Origin: Platerodrilus igneus
Lineage: Eukaryota; Arthropoda; Insecta; Coleoptera; Lycidae
Direction: 5' to 3'
Length of the DNA: 64,000 nt
NCBI GenBank assembly: GCA_036346225.1
Contig: JARFIW010001257.1
Span: 278,001-342,000 of the forward strand
This document shows positions 10,994 through 23,130 of this stretch, one piece after another (the first letter of the stretch is position 1; every line of letters begins with the position of its first letter). The notes beneath the pieces were generated by a model. The model worked only from the letters and a program-made list of their open reading frames with translations, did no database searches and was not told where the DNA came from. The translations under genes were made by a program, and so were the position numbers.

Positions 10994-11544
10994 AGTTAGG
11001 TTTCGGGCCTCTTGGAACGACTTTTTAAAAAGCTTTTCCAAAAAACTTCTAACAAATTTATTTTATACTGAAATTACATTTAGTTTTAATTTATAAGTAC
11101 GTTATGTTTATTAACGTTGGGGATTGAAATAATTCTAAGTTGAAATTTACTGTTCTTAATTAAACTAAAATTATGATGAGTAGCTGAACTGAAAACAATG
11201 TAAAAGTTGAGAAGTTCTAGACTAACTGGCCATCTTCGGCTCCCGTGGGTATTTATGCTATCCCTGCCCCTCACATTGCTTGTGGGAACTGCAGAGCTCA
11301 TGTCTGCTTATTTCCGTATTTAATACAAGGTAACAATCTTAATTCTAATAACTGCTGACCTCCACCTGCAGTATCACGTTACATCTGGAATACAATGTCT
11401 GTTTCCGTTCTCACTGTCTGGCTTGTTGAACTTTCATTAACCTTTTTATCGCGTCATTCAAGTTTTTAACTAAGTTTTAATAATTCTTAATTCTTAATAG
11501 TTCCATTAATTACATATATATTCTAATTTGGAGGATATGTAACT
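10994..11544 (-). mobile_element. Diverged solo LTR related to gypsy-A
   Basis: Starts AGTTAGGTTTCG and ends GGATATGTAACT, the same AGTTA...TAACT ends and overall layout as the gypsy-A LTRs (CGGGCC, TTTAAAAAG, CCCCTCAC and GTGGGAACTGC blocks in order), but much more diverged. No internal region is attached, so it is a solo LTR. The flanking 4-mers (CACG and AGCG) do not match, so the target duplication is lost or never formed. Confidence 0.7.
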
Positions 11545-12170
11545 AGCGCTCTTGAATGATATCTATATTACTACACATACTCATTCATATACACCAATAT
11601 ATACTATTACCTTATATACAATATATACACACACATCTAACCACACTTATACACATATATACATACACATATACGTCTTTTCATCTGTGTATTCATATAG
11701 ATCCACATGTGCCCAATCTAACCAAGTGCTTTATTTGATATTATATTTTCTTCTTTAATTAGGTTGTGATAGATTGTATTTAATTTATTTATGTCCATTT
11801 TTTCGTTAATTGCGTTGGGATTTTTACAAATATGAATTATTTCGAGTAACTTACTTTTTCTTTGGTTTTTTCAGTTTTAAAAATTTTAGTTTCATTATAT
11901 TGAAATTTCCGTTCCGAATGGACTTGCACCTTGACGAAGTTCTAGATTACTAGAGCTAAAGAGCCAAACTACAGGTTCAACCAAAGTAGTAGGGTTGTTA
12001 GTAAGGAACCAGACTAAGACAAGTCCCCAAAAGGGGCAGCGGCTCTTATGGTACTTAGATTGGCAGAGACCATATGGGTTGTATGGCAGTCTAAGACACA
12101 CTACCGCAATGTGGAAGGCAACAGAAAACCACCACATTACCTCCCAAGTACACAGCGTACTTAAAATATA
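11545..12170. other. AT-rich DNA with a degenerate (AC/AT) repeat
   Basis: 11565-11690 is an imperfect ACATAT/ACACAC microsatellite. 11900-12170 is non-coding with GAAGGCAACAGAAAACCACC, a phrase common in arthropod repeat tails, so this is likely another repeat fragment. No gene seen. Confidence 0.5.
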
Positions 12171-12179
12171 ATAAACATG

Positions 12180-12528
12180 ATGGCATTCTGTGGGGTAAAA
12201 GATTCCGGAGTTAAAATAGTTTTCCCATTCGGATCTCCTGGAGGGGAATACTTTGGAGGATGCGATTGGAATGTTCCCCACCTCCAAACACGAAATCATA
12301 GGCTGCACTCTGTTCTTCGCTCTATTTGGTCGCGAGCATATCCTTTCCGGCAATTATTTTGAACAGTTGTCCAAAATAAACGACATGTACATTCCTGATC
12401 CCGAACATCCTTCCCCAGATCCTGACCACTTTAAGAATATCCGTTCCCAAATTCTCAAAAAACTTTCTGCCTGTTATCGAAAAATTCACAGCCGCTATAA
12501 TCTCCGCGTAAAGCGATTCTTTAAATAA
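12180..12528 (+). pseudogene. Relic of a Ty3/gypsy integrase C-terminal region
   Basis: About 90 codons reading HEIIGCTLFFALFGREHILSG, then a Pro-rich segment and NIRSQILKKLSACYRKIHSRYNLR, ending at TAA 12526-12528. The spacing of the GCTPYFALFG-type block and the Arg/Lys-rich HSRYNLR block is that of the tail of gypsy integrases, just before their SH3-like domain. It does not match the integrase tails of gypsy-A or gypsy-B here, so it comes from a third family. The upstream catalytic core is absent. It lies 86 bp before the gypsy-A gag relic without sharing its frame or family. Confidence 0.55.
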
Positions 12529-12613
12529 CTATATACGAACCAAACTGAAAAGTAAATTCTCAATTTATACAAAACTTGATACAAATTAAAACTGAAAGCA
12601 ACCATTAACTACC

Positions 12614-13793
12614 ATGAATTCAGACACGAAGCTCTGTATTGAGAGTATTCTCCAATATAACGGAGATCAAGCGCTGCTAGGCAACTATATTACCGCGTGC
12701 GAGATATTTTTAAAAACCTTTTACAAACCAGGAGACAACGAACGCAATGCTTTACTTTTATGCCTAATAATCAGTAAACTGACCGGAAGAGCATTAACTC
12801 TGATTGCCAATTGAGATGACCTTGAACAATGGGAAGACTTCAAACGTATCCTAATTGCATATTTCGGAGACCAACGGAACATCAAATGTCTAGTCCGCGA
12901 TTTAATAAACTTAGGGATGAAAAATAATCAATTACCCTATCAATTCGGTATGAAATGTCAAGGCGTACGAAGTTTAATTTTGACAAAGCTAAAGATTGAA
13001 GAATCCGATCAAAATATCCGACTATTGAAGACGAAACTGTACGACGAAATAGCCTTAGACACATACATCAATGCCTTACCCGAACGGTTATCGGATAAAA
13101 TAAGATTTCAACACCCCCAAAACGTAGAGGAAGCTATGAACATGATTATAGAGGAAGAAAACGTCATGTATTACAGAAATAGATTATATAACCCTAACGT
13201 AAACAAAAATTACTCACCAATGAAAACTATACAAGCCGCGAGACAAATGTTCACACAACCAAAATTTACACAATTTAACGCACAAACGAATCAACCACGA
13301 ATTCACCACCCAAACTTTAATAACCCAAACTTCCAAAACCAATTTAGACAATTTCCGAAGCAAACGTTTAATGCAAATTTTACAAAACCCGCATTCATAC
13401 CAAGATTTAATCAAAACGTGAATCAACCAAGGCAAACATTCGGTGAAAAGCCCATCAGAAACACCGATAACGAATAGCAACCCTAACGGTTATTACAAAC
13501 CAACCCCTATGGACACTTTATCTGATAACACTACACAAGACACAAAAATATCACAAATCCGACCAAGCTATAACCAAAAACGAAACTTTACCTCGAAAGA
13601 ACTATTCCACCTAGAAGTAGAAGATTTTAATAATCATGACACGGATAATTATGCAAACCCCAATAGAGACGATGAAACAAATCATCCTGAAAACTATGAA
13701 CGTAACGAACCGTATGAAAACTATGAAGAGGAAGACGAAGAAAACACGTACTCAAATTTTCAGTTAGACCGATTCAAATACGACCAAACATAA
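12614..13793 (+). pseudogene. gag: gypsy-A copy 1: gag relic
   Basis: The ATG at 12614 starts a capsid-like Gag homologous to the one at 26690-27894. Shared blocks are EIFLKTFYKPGD, SKLTGRALTLIA, YQFGM and LSDKIRFQHPQN, then an Asn/Gln/Phe-rich tail and an acidic C-terminus (NYEEEDEENTYSNF). No zinc knuckle is present, as in errantivirus-type Gag. A TGA at 12812-12814 stands where the other copy has an Arg codon. A frameshift at about 13440 separates the Gag body from its acidic tail. No LTR is found upstream, so the 5' end of this copy is lost. The role in an intact element would be particle assembly. Confidence 0.8.
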
Positions 13794-14018
13794 TTAATTT
13801 AAATAACATCAATCAACAAATTTTACCTTATATAGAAAAACCTCACACAGAACTCAAATTATTAATTGACACGGGATCTTCAAAAACTTTAATTAGCCCC
13901 AGAACCGTAAAGAAACATTATTTAGATTTTGTAGAAAGAGAACCCTTTAAAATTAAGACAGCCCACAAAACGACGTTACACCAATTTATAGCAAACATAC
14001 CCCTACCAAACTTTTAAC
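13780..14018 (+). pseudogene. gypsy-A copy 1: aspartic protease
   Basis: This frame overlaps the end of gag in the -1 register, as is usual for gypsy gag-pol. The active-site motif LLIDTGSSKTLIS is at about 13860-13900. It continues through RTVKKHY and HQFIANIPLP to a TAA at 14016-14018. It is close to the protease at 26481-26723. No ATG is expected, because expression in this family relies on frameshifting. Confidence 0.75.
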
Positions 14019-14079
14019 TGAAAAATGAAACAAATTTTACATATTCGAATTTAACGACAAATACGACGGATTAATAAGT

Positions 14080-15357
14080 ATGGATCTTTTAAGAAAATTA
14101 GAAGCAAACAGTGATATAAAAATCGCTTACTAAGAACAAAACACGGACAAATTTCCATTAAATTTCAAAACAGTAATATTCAAACCGAGCAAAAATACAC
14201 CATCGAACCCAGGACAGAAAAACAAATAAAAATTTTAGTAAATTCTAAGGACGACGTAGGAATTATAAATCATATGTCATTTTAACCCGGAGTAGAAACA
14301 CCCACAGTATTAGTAAAAATAAAAGACAATTACGTCACTACGACAATTTTAAACTCGAATGAGTACCCCATAGAACTATCGTTGACAACCCCAATAGACG
14401 TAGAAGAAGTGAACTTTAGCGAAATGGAAATAGACGAAGACCATGCAAACGATTCCCACCCTACAGAACACGACGGGATGTTAAGAAAAAAACATTCGTT
14501 TTAATAATGTCATTAATCATGAAGAAGAGAGCACAATCGAAGACTTATGTTTCATATAGAGATATATTTCATTGCGAAGGAATACCGCTAACCTTTACCA
14601 ACACCGTTAAACATCAAATAGAATTAACAAAAGACAAACCTATTTTTACCAAAGCATATAGACTACCTCAAGCAAGTCAAGAAGAATCAGATAGACAAGT
14701 AGCAGACCTACTGAAGCAAGATAAAATCCAACACTCAAACTCACCATAGAGCAGCCCCGTACTAATAGTACCGAAGAAATTAGACGCCTCAGGCAAACGC
14801 AAATATCGAATGGTTATCGATTATAGAAAATTAAACGAAAAAACAGTAGACGACAAATACCCCTTACCCAATGTCACTGAGATTCTAGACAAATTAGGAA
14901 AGTGTAAATATTTTTCAACATTAGACCTCGCCTCATGATATCACCAAGTAGAGATGGATGAGAATGACACAATTAAAACAGCTTTTAGTACACCTACAGG
15001 ACACTACGAATACAAACGCGTGCCGTTTGGATTAAGAACGCACCCGCCACCTTTCAAAGAGTTATGGATAATATTTTAAGAGGGATACACAACGAAAAAT
15101 GTCTTGTGTACCTGGACAATATAATTGTATATTCAACATCACTCGTAGAACACATAGAAAGATTAAGAGAAGTTTTCGAACGATTAAGACAAGCTCATTT
15201 TAAGGTCCAATTAGACAAAAGCAAATTTTTACAAAAGAAAGTATTATTTTTAGGGCACATAATAACCCCACAAGGAGTTATGCCAAATCCAGACAAGACG
15301 AACGCAGTACTAAATTACCCCCACCCAAAACTAATAAAGAAATTAAAGGACTTTTAG
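14080..15357 (+). pseudogene. gypsy-A copy 1: reverse transcriptase relic
   Basis: RT blocks in order: YRLPQASQEE, a TAG at 14747-14749 replacing the Trp of [33 protein letters not shown] followed by a TGA at 14937-14939, VPFGL with a frameshift at about 15035, and the catalytic box as YLDN at about 15110 where the second copy has YLDD. A further frameshift occurs at about 15335. The active-site change and multiple breaks make this non-functional. Confidence 0.8.
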
Positions 15358-16158
15358 GACTCAGTGGTTATTACTGAAAATTCATAAAAGGTTACGCACA
15401 AATAACCAAACCATTAATCATTTGTTTAAAGCAAGGCAACAAGATCGAACACACCCTAGCATTTATCAAGGCAGTAGAAAAACTTAAATGTATCCTTACC
15501 AATCACCCCATATTAGAATACCCCGATTTTTCAAAACCGTTTATATTAACAACAGACACATTGAACGTAGCATTAGGCGCAGTATTGAGTCAAGGAAAAG
15601 TAGGTAGCGATAAACCAATCAGCTACGCATCTAGACCATTAAACGAGACAGAACAAAAGTATAGTACAATTGAGAAAGAATTATTAGCGATAATTTGGGC
15701 AACAAAATATTTTAGACCGTATCTTTATGGAAGAAAATTCTATATATACACTGACCATAGACCATTAGTATGGCTATGCAAACTTAAGAAACCGAATTCA
15801 AAATTACAAAGATGGAGGATTAGATTAGAAGAATATGATTACGAAATTATATATAAAAAAGAAATTTATAATAATAACGCAGATGCACTGAGCAGAATTC
15901 AACTTAACGCAATAGAAACGGAATCAATTATAGGTAACGTAGACGAAACAGAGATAAGACCCAGAAGAAACAGACACCATTCACTTAACACAAAACGAAG
16001 AACCAAACACCGCAATTAAAATTTTAAATGAAGCTATAGATATAAAACCAAATTAATTCATAGTTACCGAAGTTTTAACAAACCCCAATCCAGTAAAATA
16101 CATAAAAACAGATAATAAGAAAATATACCAAATTCAGATAACTAAAGACGATAACGAG
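15358..16158 (+). pseudogene. gypsy-A copy 1: RNase H relic
   Basis: TGA at 15375-15377 where the paralogue at 25093-25095 still has CGA (Arg). Then [39 protein letters not shown] and NADALSRIQ, the standard gypsy RNase H order, up to about 15905. A frameshift follows near 15960. At about 16158 roughly 200 bp present in the other copy (the connection between RNase H and the integrase zinc finger) is missing. Confidence 0.8.
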
Positions 16159-16386
16159 GAAAACCCAACCATCGTAGAATCAACGAAATCATGAAACAAC
16201 TCATAAGGAGATATTACTTTAAAGATATGGAGGAATTAACCAAAGATTTTATTAACCAATGTGAATTATGCGACAAAGCGAAATACGACAGAACACCCCC
16301 AAAAGTACCCTTAATGTTAACTAAAACACCCGACAAACCTTTTCAAAAATTACATGCAGACACTCTAGTAGTAGAAGCTCAAAACT
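16159..16386 (+). pseudogene. gypsy-A copy 1: truncated integrase N-terminus
   Basis: Contains RRYYFKDM, the CELC pair of the HHCC zinc domain and [12 protein letters not shown], the region of the first catalytic Asp. Similarity to the complete copy stops at about 16386, and the core, C-terminus, env and LTR are absent. The copy is therefore truncated on both sides. Confidence 0.75.
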
Positions 16387-19300
16387 TTTATTCAACTCGT
16401 TAAAGTATTTTACTATTGTAGCCATCAGCTGGTTGTAGACTAAGAGAAAGCTTTACACTATTCGAACTCGGAGACTAAGAGCGTAAAGAGACTAAATAGA
16501 GCCCCACAACCATCTCTTGGTGTTTATATCCTTCTTCCACCTTCAAAGCATGTTAGAATTCTTCAAACTTTCTACAATACAAACATTCAATTCTTAAAAC
16601 ACTTTCACTAACGTACACAAACAACTCCAGCCGCCACCGAAATTCTAAAAATGCCTCCCACCAACAAGCTTACGTAGACCTTTCTCCTTATTTTCTTTCC
16701 AACTGAATCTCACTTCTTTGAAAATCACTTGAACATCACAAACATGCACGCCTAACTAACCGATATTTGTCGAATTTCAATAATCCCACTCTTGTATACC
16801 CCAACTGACAAAGTAAACGTTTAAAATACGCTCCTAATGTAACATATGTAGTGTACTGTGTCAAATTTCCACGGTTCATTTCAATTAAATTTTGCTATGC
16901 ATTAAAAATATTTATTCAATGGAAAACGCCACAATAAATGTATCGGCGCTGCCAATGTTGCAGATAGCTTATACTCCCACTGAAACAGGAAATAACACGA
17001 CCAGATAATACTTAGTTTCGAGGACTTGCTTGTCAGATGTAGTCAGAAAGGTGATGATAATTTCGTGCAAGAAAGCACGATGAGTTTGTGTTTGGCGTGG
17101 GCAATCAGCATTGCCATTAAATATTGGTGATGTGCTGTTATAATATTATGTAGAAACAAACACATACTTTAGTTTAGAATTGGTTGGCATAAATCCATTA
17201 AAACGAGATAATATAAACAAATTTGTTTTATTGAGTTATATATATTTCTTTTGGTTTATGAGCTGATGCGAATTTTTTTATGGGTTGATGCAAGCTTTGT
17301 TGCAAGTTTTGATGTCTTTGGAATTTATCCTACAAAATTAAAGATGATATGCTGAAAATTCTCCGTTCTTGTTAGTAATGCAGCATTTGGTAAAGTTTGA
17401 CATATGTAATATTATTGGTCATTTTTACAATATAACAGAAGATTTCACATTTTAAATACAAGGGAAACAGATGTTTTGGTCCGCAAGTATAAGGACAAGA
17501 TATCAGGTCAAGGTTCACTTTTATTGCGACGTAGGTAATGTGTCTACACCTATACCCATTATAAACAAGACAGTTTGGTTAGTAGAAAACTAAACATTTC
17601 TATTAATAGTGCCAAACTTTGCAATTTGTTTGAAATTTGATTTTTGAGATTTTAATTATTGCCAATCGGATAAATTTAAAGTCTATAATATAAGATGCAT
17701 ACAGTTTGTACATTTCATTAAGATCCTGAATTTATAGAAATAAGTAAATTCAAAAGCAAATTCTATTTTGGTCGGCTAATAATTGTCAATTGATAAACTT
17801 AAATTAAACATAAGCATATAAGAAATCTGTTTGAAAAATAGCTTTAACAATATTTACATATATTGCGCTGCTTATATATTTTTTTAGTTGTGTGTACCCT
17901 TATCAAAGATCTTTGATTGGATAGGTCCAATAATTTTTAGTATTTTAGTAATAAATTAGTAGAAAACATTACTAAATTTGCATAAACAGTTAGTATTTGT
18001 ATTACTCAAGTCTATAATTTTTTTAGTAAGTATTAAAGACAAAGAAAGTTTTGATAAACAACCAGTGGTCTGTTTAATAAAAAAAAAATTGTAAAAAATA
18101 TATAAAAAGGAACCATTAAAGTGGTAAAAGGATTAATTCCAATTATATATAACAATATGAAACATTGTGAAAAGTAATTGTAGATAACGATAGAAATTAA
18201 TAGAGAAACGTTAAGTTTGTGTGTTTATTTCCTTATGCATTCACGTATGAAATTATTGGTACAAAGGTCACGTGATTTCCTATTGATAACATCATCGAAT
18301 AAGGTTTGGCTGTTTTGTTTGAGGACACAAAGAGTGCTCCTATAATATTATTTTTTGATAATTATAATCATGCATTTATTACACGTCCTGTGGTAATAAC
18401 AGCAGTGTTTTATTTGTTGAGATCAGATTTTCGTATTAAAAGAAATGTTTGAGGGTTTTCTGCGTTCTCCCTTAAATAATCAAATATTGGAATCAGACGC
18501 ACTGGCGCCATGTAAGTTTTATGTCAATCAGGTCAACGATATATTTGCTTAGTATCTTTTAGCCTTCTCCCTGCATGTTTCATGCCTCCGCAGGAATAAA
18601 CCCCGAGTTAGTCCGGAAGAAACCTTTTTTTAGTGACCTTTATCCACAGAAAGAGGCCAGTGTAATTCAATCCAGGGTAACTGCCACCATAGGGGAGAAT
18701 AACAGTTCAGTAGTATCTATTTCACTCCAACCTATGCCCCATAATCAGCTCTCTTGTTTTATACTCACTCCACTTTGTATAACCACCAATTTGTTCTCAC
18801 TCCACTACCTTATATTCATAACACGTGTTATCCTAATTTCGTTGTAACATACACGCTAAAGCAACTATCTTTTACTTCGTCTGCCTTCTCCGTTGTCAAC
18901 GAACATTAACTTTCAATCTATGCCTATCTCACTAGTAAATATTCTATCTAATAATCTCTCCTTGTTTCCTTGTTTGCAAGCCGCATTTGTAACTGAACGG
19001 CTGCTTACCCATTCCACCTATAAATCTACTTAATTGACAGCGATTACCAACACTACCTAGAATTTGCTGTTGTTTGTTTAACGTTATCTACGGTTACAGT
19101 TGTTAATTATTTAATGTTACTAGGAAAGCTGTTTCAAAACACTTTCACAACTTCTCGTAAATAATCTAATGGCCAACCTTGCTTGTAAACTAAACGATTT
19201 GAATTCTTAGAAACGCTTTTAAAAGTATACCTCCACCTTTGCTATAATTTAACTATGAAGGTTAAACTTGTTTATAATATCAAATTCAGCCACTCGCTTC

Positions 19301-19614
19301 TGCCCTTTCACGTTTTAAAAGCTTTTGGAAAATATTCTTATACTTAAATACGACTGTTAAAATATGTTTATAACTATCAAATTTGAAATGCTATCTTATA
19401 TACGTTATACCTTATGAATATTTACATCTGCAGGATTGTGAAAATTAACTTTAGCTTCCTAAAATATTACAGTAGAATTATTAATTTCTACACTAACGAT
19501 TTGAAAAGCGTTTCAAATTGTAATTTGTTGTTTTTACATGCTGAATCACGAAATAAGTTACCAACTGAATTATTAATGCTCTTTTAACACTCAAAAATTA
19601 CAGTACAATATATA
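16387..19614. other. 3.2 kb without recognisable feature
   Basis: AT-rich sequence with no credible coding region on either strand and no match to the window's other repeats. A short direct repeat around GAGACTAA lies at 16470-16500. An ORF of 90 codons at 18575-18847 has no recognisable motif and an ordinary chance composition, so it is not called. It probably holds old unrecognised repeats. Confidence 0.5.
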
Positions 19615-20204
19615 TTGCTGTGATAAGGGATTGTTTAAGGGTGTACTTTATAGTAAAGGTCGTTTAGAAATGAGAAATTACCATATGCAGCAGAAAACTG
19701 CATTTATTTAGTAAAAGAATTGAGAAATGGAGATAGTTTGTAGATAGTAAGCAGTCAACACCCTGTATATAAAGTATAAGTAGTTTTAAGCGACGCAAAT
19801 AAACATAGGAAGACGCATAGTTAGCGTAGAAACCAGGAACACATGCATTAGGTAAATAGAAAATATTTAATACCCTGTAGATAAAGTTTTAGTTAATTTA
19901 GGTAAACCAAGTAATGATATTTTTTCAGTGGAAGCACGCGCATATTTATATGTAAACATAATAAAGTGTAATCAGACACGCATTCAAAGTAGTTCCAAAC
20001 AATTAGATTAATACGGAGATAGAAATAGAGCTTCAGGAAGCATAATATAAATGCGTACAAATAGTCAACCATTTTTGATAAGAAAGAAGATTAAAAATTG
20101 CGTGAAACAACAGGCAGATATGAAAATTAAAAGTCGAATTGCATCAGTTGTTTATGGAAAAGCAATTAGATTTATCAAAACACCGCATGTTGATAACGAA
20201 GACA

Positions 20205-20500
20205 TTACATTTGATTTTCCAATGCTCCACCCGAAGGTACTACATTGGCCAGGAAGCGAGTTTTTTTTACCTGGAAAATTTGGAATTTTGCCGAACCCTT
20301 GCTGTTCCAAGCAAGGTAGGGATCTTTAACGTGCGTGACAACACTCACACACGGGACCTCCATTTTACCTCTCATCCGAACGAGGGTGTATTTTTGTGAA
20401 AAATGCTCGCCTAACATTTTTCAAGCGGACCGTGTCGGGATTCGAACCCGGGACCTTGGGCGTAGTAGTCACACACATACCACTACGCCACGGAGCCGCC
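20205..20500 (-). mobile_element. tRNA-derived SINE
   Basis: 296 bp flanked by a perfect 14-bp target duplication (TGATAACGAAGACA at 20191-20204 and 20501-20514). On the minus strand it begins GGCGGCTCCGTGGCGTAGTGG. A box TGGCGTAGTGGTA is at 20478-20490 and B box GGTTCGAATCC at 20438-20448, a consensus pol III promoter. The tRNA-like head is about 70 bp. The body contains CACGTTAAAGATCCCT, a phrase seen in other SINE bodies, and ends in an AT-rich tail. The empty M sequence at the site is seen in copy 3 (TCTGATAACAAAGC). Confidence 0.9.
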
Positions 20501-21146
20501 TGATAACGAAGACAGCTGCAAGCAGGTTACAATTATTGGGAAGCATAGAAAATTACATCGGAAACTACTTTGAATGTAATTATTTGATTGGTTAAAAATG
20601 AGCGACGAGTTTGTAGACATACCCACTGACGGAAGGGGAACTGAATAATATATTAGCAGGTACAGTGATAACGAAGTCAGTTTTTGAACTCAACAAAGGC
20701 CGAAGTGCGCCACTATGAAATAAAGTGATACGTAACAATTTTAAAAGTGAAAGATAAAATAAGTGCCAAGATGAAAATTATAATTGCCGATTAAACGTAA
20801 GTAGATTATGTGGAATTTTATTTTAAACTAAAACATATTAATGATAGGGCTTTGAGTAAGGGGAGAAAATAAACTACGATATTCGAGTACGTGGAGAATA
20901 AATGCAATAGGGAAAATAAATGATGATAATACAATTCTAAATTTGGGAAAATTGACGAGAATAAGAAGTAATAAGTCTGAAATGAAACGACAATAAATTG
21001 GGGTGCATAAGTACAAGTTAATGGTAGTCCAGAGGGTAATGGCGATAATTTAAATGTAATGGTTCAAGCGTGTGGATAGATAATATTTCTAATGGACATG
21101 TATTAATCCTGAATTGGGGAAGATAATTTTTATTCAAATGGACGCG

Positions 21147-21717
21147 AGTTAAGGTTCGTGGCTTCGAGCGGTCCTTTTTAAAAAGACTTCTTTGAACTTT
21201 AACAAATTTATTTGGTTTTATACAGAAGTTAATTATTGAATTTTAACAAACTTGAATAATAAGTCTAAGTTGAAATACATTAATTAATTGTACAATGAGT
21301 TATCTTACGAACTGCAAGGTAAAAGCTGAACGTTTGATGAACTGCCTAGGAGTGGAGCTCCTGGTCCTTATATAACTTTCTCCCCCTCACATTTCTGTGG
21401 GAACCTGCGGACGTAATGTCCGCTTACACTTCATAATACATAGTTGCTATCTTAAAAGCTATTCATAATTACAATGTTGCAGGCTTATTCTGCGTAATCT
21501 CGGTACGTGACATCCGACGACCGTCTGTGACCTGACATCTGCAGTATCACTTATCCTTGTGCTACTTTGTAGCGTTTCCACTCGTGGGAACTGAAATCAT
21601 CTTAATAAATTGTAATAAATTGTTGCAACGACATTGTTGCACTGTCCTAACATTTCCTAATATTTTCTAATAAAGATATTAGTTTTATATGTATAATAGA
21701 TGGGGGATCCTATAACT
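21147..21717 (-). repeat. gypsy-A 3' LTR
   Basis: 571 bp, AGTTAAGG to TATAACT. Preceded on its own strand by the purine tract TTGGGAGG (21718-21725), the usual plus-strand primer. TATA-like TTATATAA lies at about 21370. Confidence 0.9.
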
Positions 21718-21791
21718 CCTCCCAACGTACATTAAAAATTAAGGGTTTTTACCTTATCTTGATTTTTAATTAAATTCGTTTTCGTTTAATC

Positions 21792-23130
21792 TCATTTAAA
21801 ATTCATGTTTTCTAGGGGTACATTTGTTTGTTTGGGTTTCTTAAATCTAAAACTGTTTTCTTTATTATTCTTAAATCTAATACATATTTTGTACGTTACA
21901 TAAATGATCAATAAAATAGTCAATAAAATCAATATAATTGTCCATACACTAATATTATCATAGTGCACTTTGGGCGTCTTGATCTCGTTCAGTTTTTCTT
22001 TGTATTCTTCCATGAGTTTCATGGCGTGGTTTAAGTTGTCTAATTCCAGGTGTTCCAATTGCATTGGTTTTTGAAGGGTTTCTTCATCTTCTTCTTGGGT
22101 AATCTTGATTTGCAGATCGGGTAGATTTGCTAATTTCTTGCTTTGTACTGGATCTTGGTATACTCTAATTATTTCATTTTTTAATTTTAAATAACAATTT
22201 TCCTTAAGGGTGATTAATTTACTTCCGGTTAATGCTAAATTACTTTCGTCTTGATTGCAATACATTGTTGCGATTACTTCGGTGGGAAAAATGGCTATCC
22301 ATTTATTTTCCGTTACTTTCTGAATTTTCATGTTGTTGATTAATACAGGTTTGGCTTCACAATTTTCATAGTGATTGGTAAATTTTAGTAGTTGTACTTC
22401 GCAAGGGCTGTTTTCTTGAATTGTTGTTGTTGTCAATGATTGGCATAAGTATTGACTGGGTGTGACTTCATTACATTTGTCGTTCGTATAACCATATCTT
22501 TGTTCATTTAAGGATAGGAATTTGGTTTTTGGAATAATAACTTGGTATGTGCTAGTCATTTTCATTGGAAAAGCAAATAAGTGATAATAATTGTAACTGT
22601 TAATCTCTACTATTGGTATTTCTATTAAAAATGTTATATCGTTATTTTTTACATAGCCTTTAACTGTGGCTATTTTTTCAAATATTAAAATGTTTGATTC
22701 TAATACATCGAAAGGTAATTTACTGTTAGTTATAAAAGATTTTATTCTCAATAATTCTTTTAATAAATCTATTGGTTCTATTATACTTGAATGTAGGGTA
22801 TTTAATTTTGCAAAGGTTACTGCGTTTTCTAATGTTGCTAGGATTTGTTGAATTAAAGTTAGGGTTGATATTATCTGGTTATATATCGTATTGAATCTGA
22901 TTATTTTAGTCGAAAATAATTATTTTTGATTATTTGAAATTCTCGTTTTAGTTCGGTTAATTCGAATTTTTGTGCAAAGGTCCAATAATCTATGGTGTTT
23001 TGCATACTGCCTAATTTAATTGGTAGTATACCGGGGTTGTTCTTTATGTCTTCAATTATAATTTCTGTGTCCGTTCTACCTGGGTGGAGGTTGACGGTAA
23101 GGGTGACGATTGTCCATCTGAAGGTACAGG
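21792..23130 (-). pseudogene. env: gypsy-A env-like gene
   Basis: The C-terminal 319 codons (22751 to 21792) end with a strongly hydrophobic segment (ISVWTIILILLTILLIIYV, about residues 268-286) and a basic cytoplasmic tail: the membrane-anchored envelope layout of errantiviruses, whose Env is related to baculovirus F proteins. Cys residues are scattered through the ectodomain. Upstream sequence to about 23130 continues the protein but in another frame, with a frameshift at about 22908. This upstream frame overlaps the end of pol and lacks an obvious own ATG, consistent with expression from a spliced mRNA as in gypsy. No furin-like site or signal peptide is clear. Identification rests on position, the TM anchor and size. 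Confidence 0.7.

Noticed and set aside
18575..18847. 90-codon ORF in the 16.4-19.6 kb gap
   Set aside because: No motif, no neighbour evidence, composition as expected by chance.
20051..20595. ORFs of 86-92 codons in M copy 2
   Set aside because: They run through the SINE and its boundary, so they cannot be one gene, and other M copies do not keep them.
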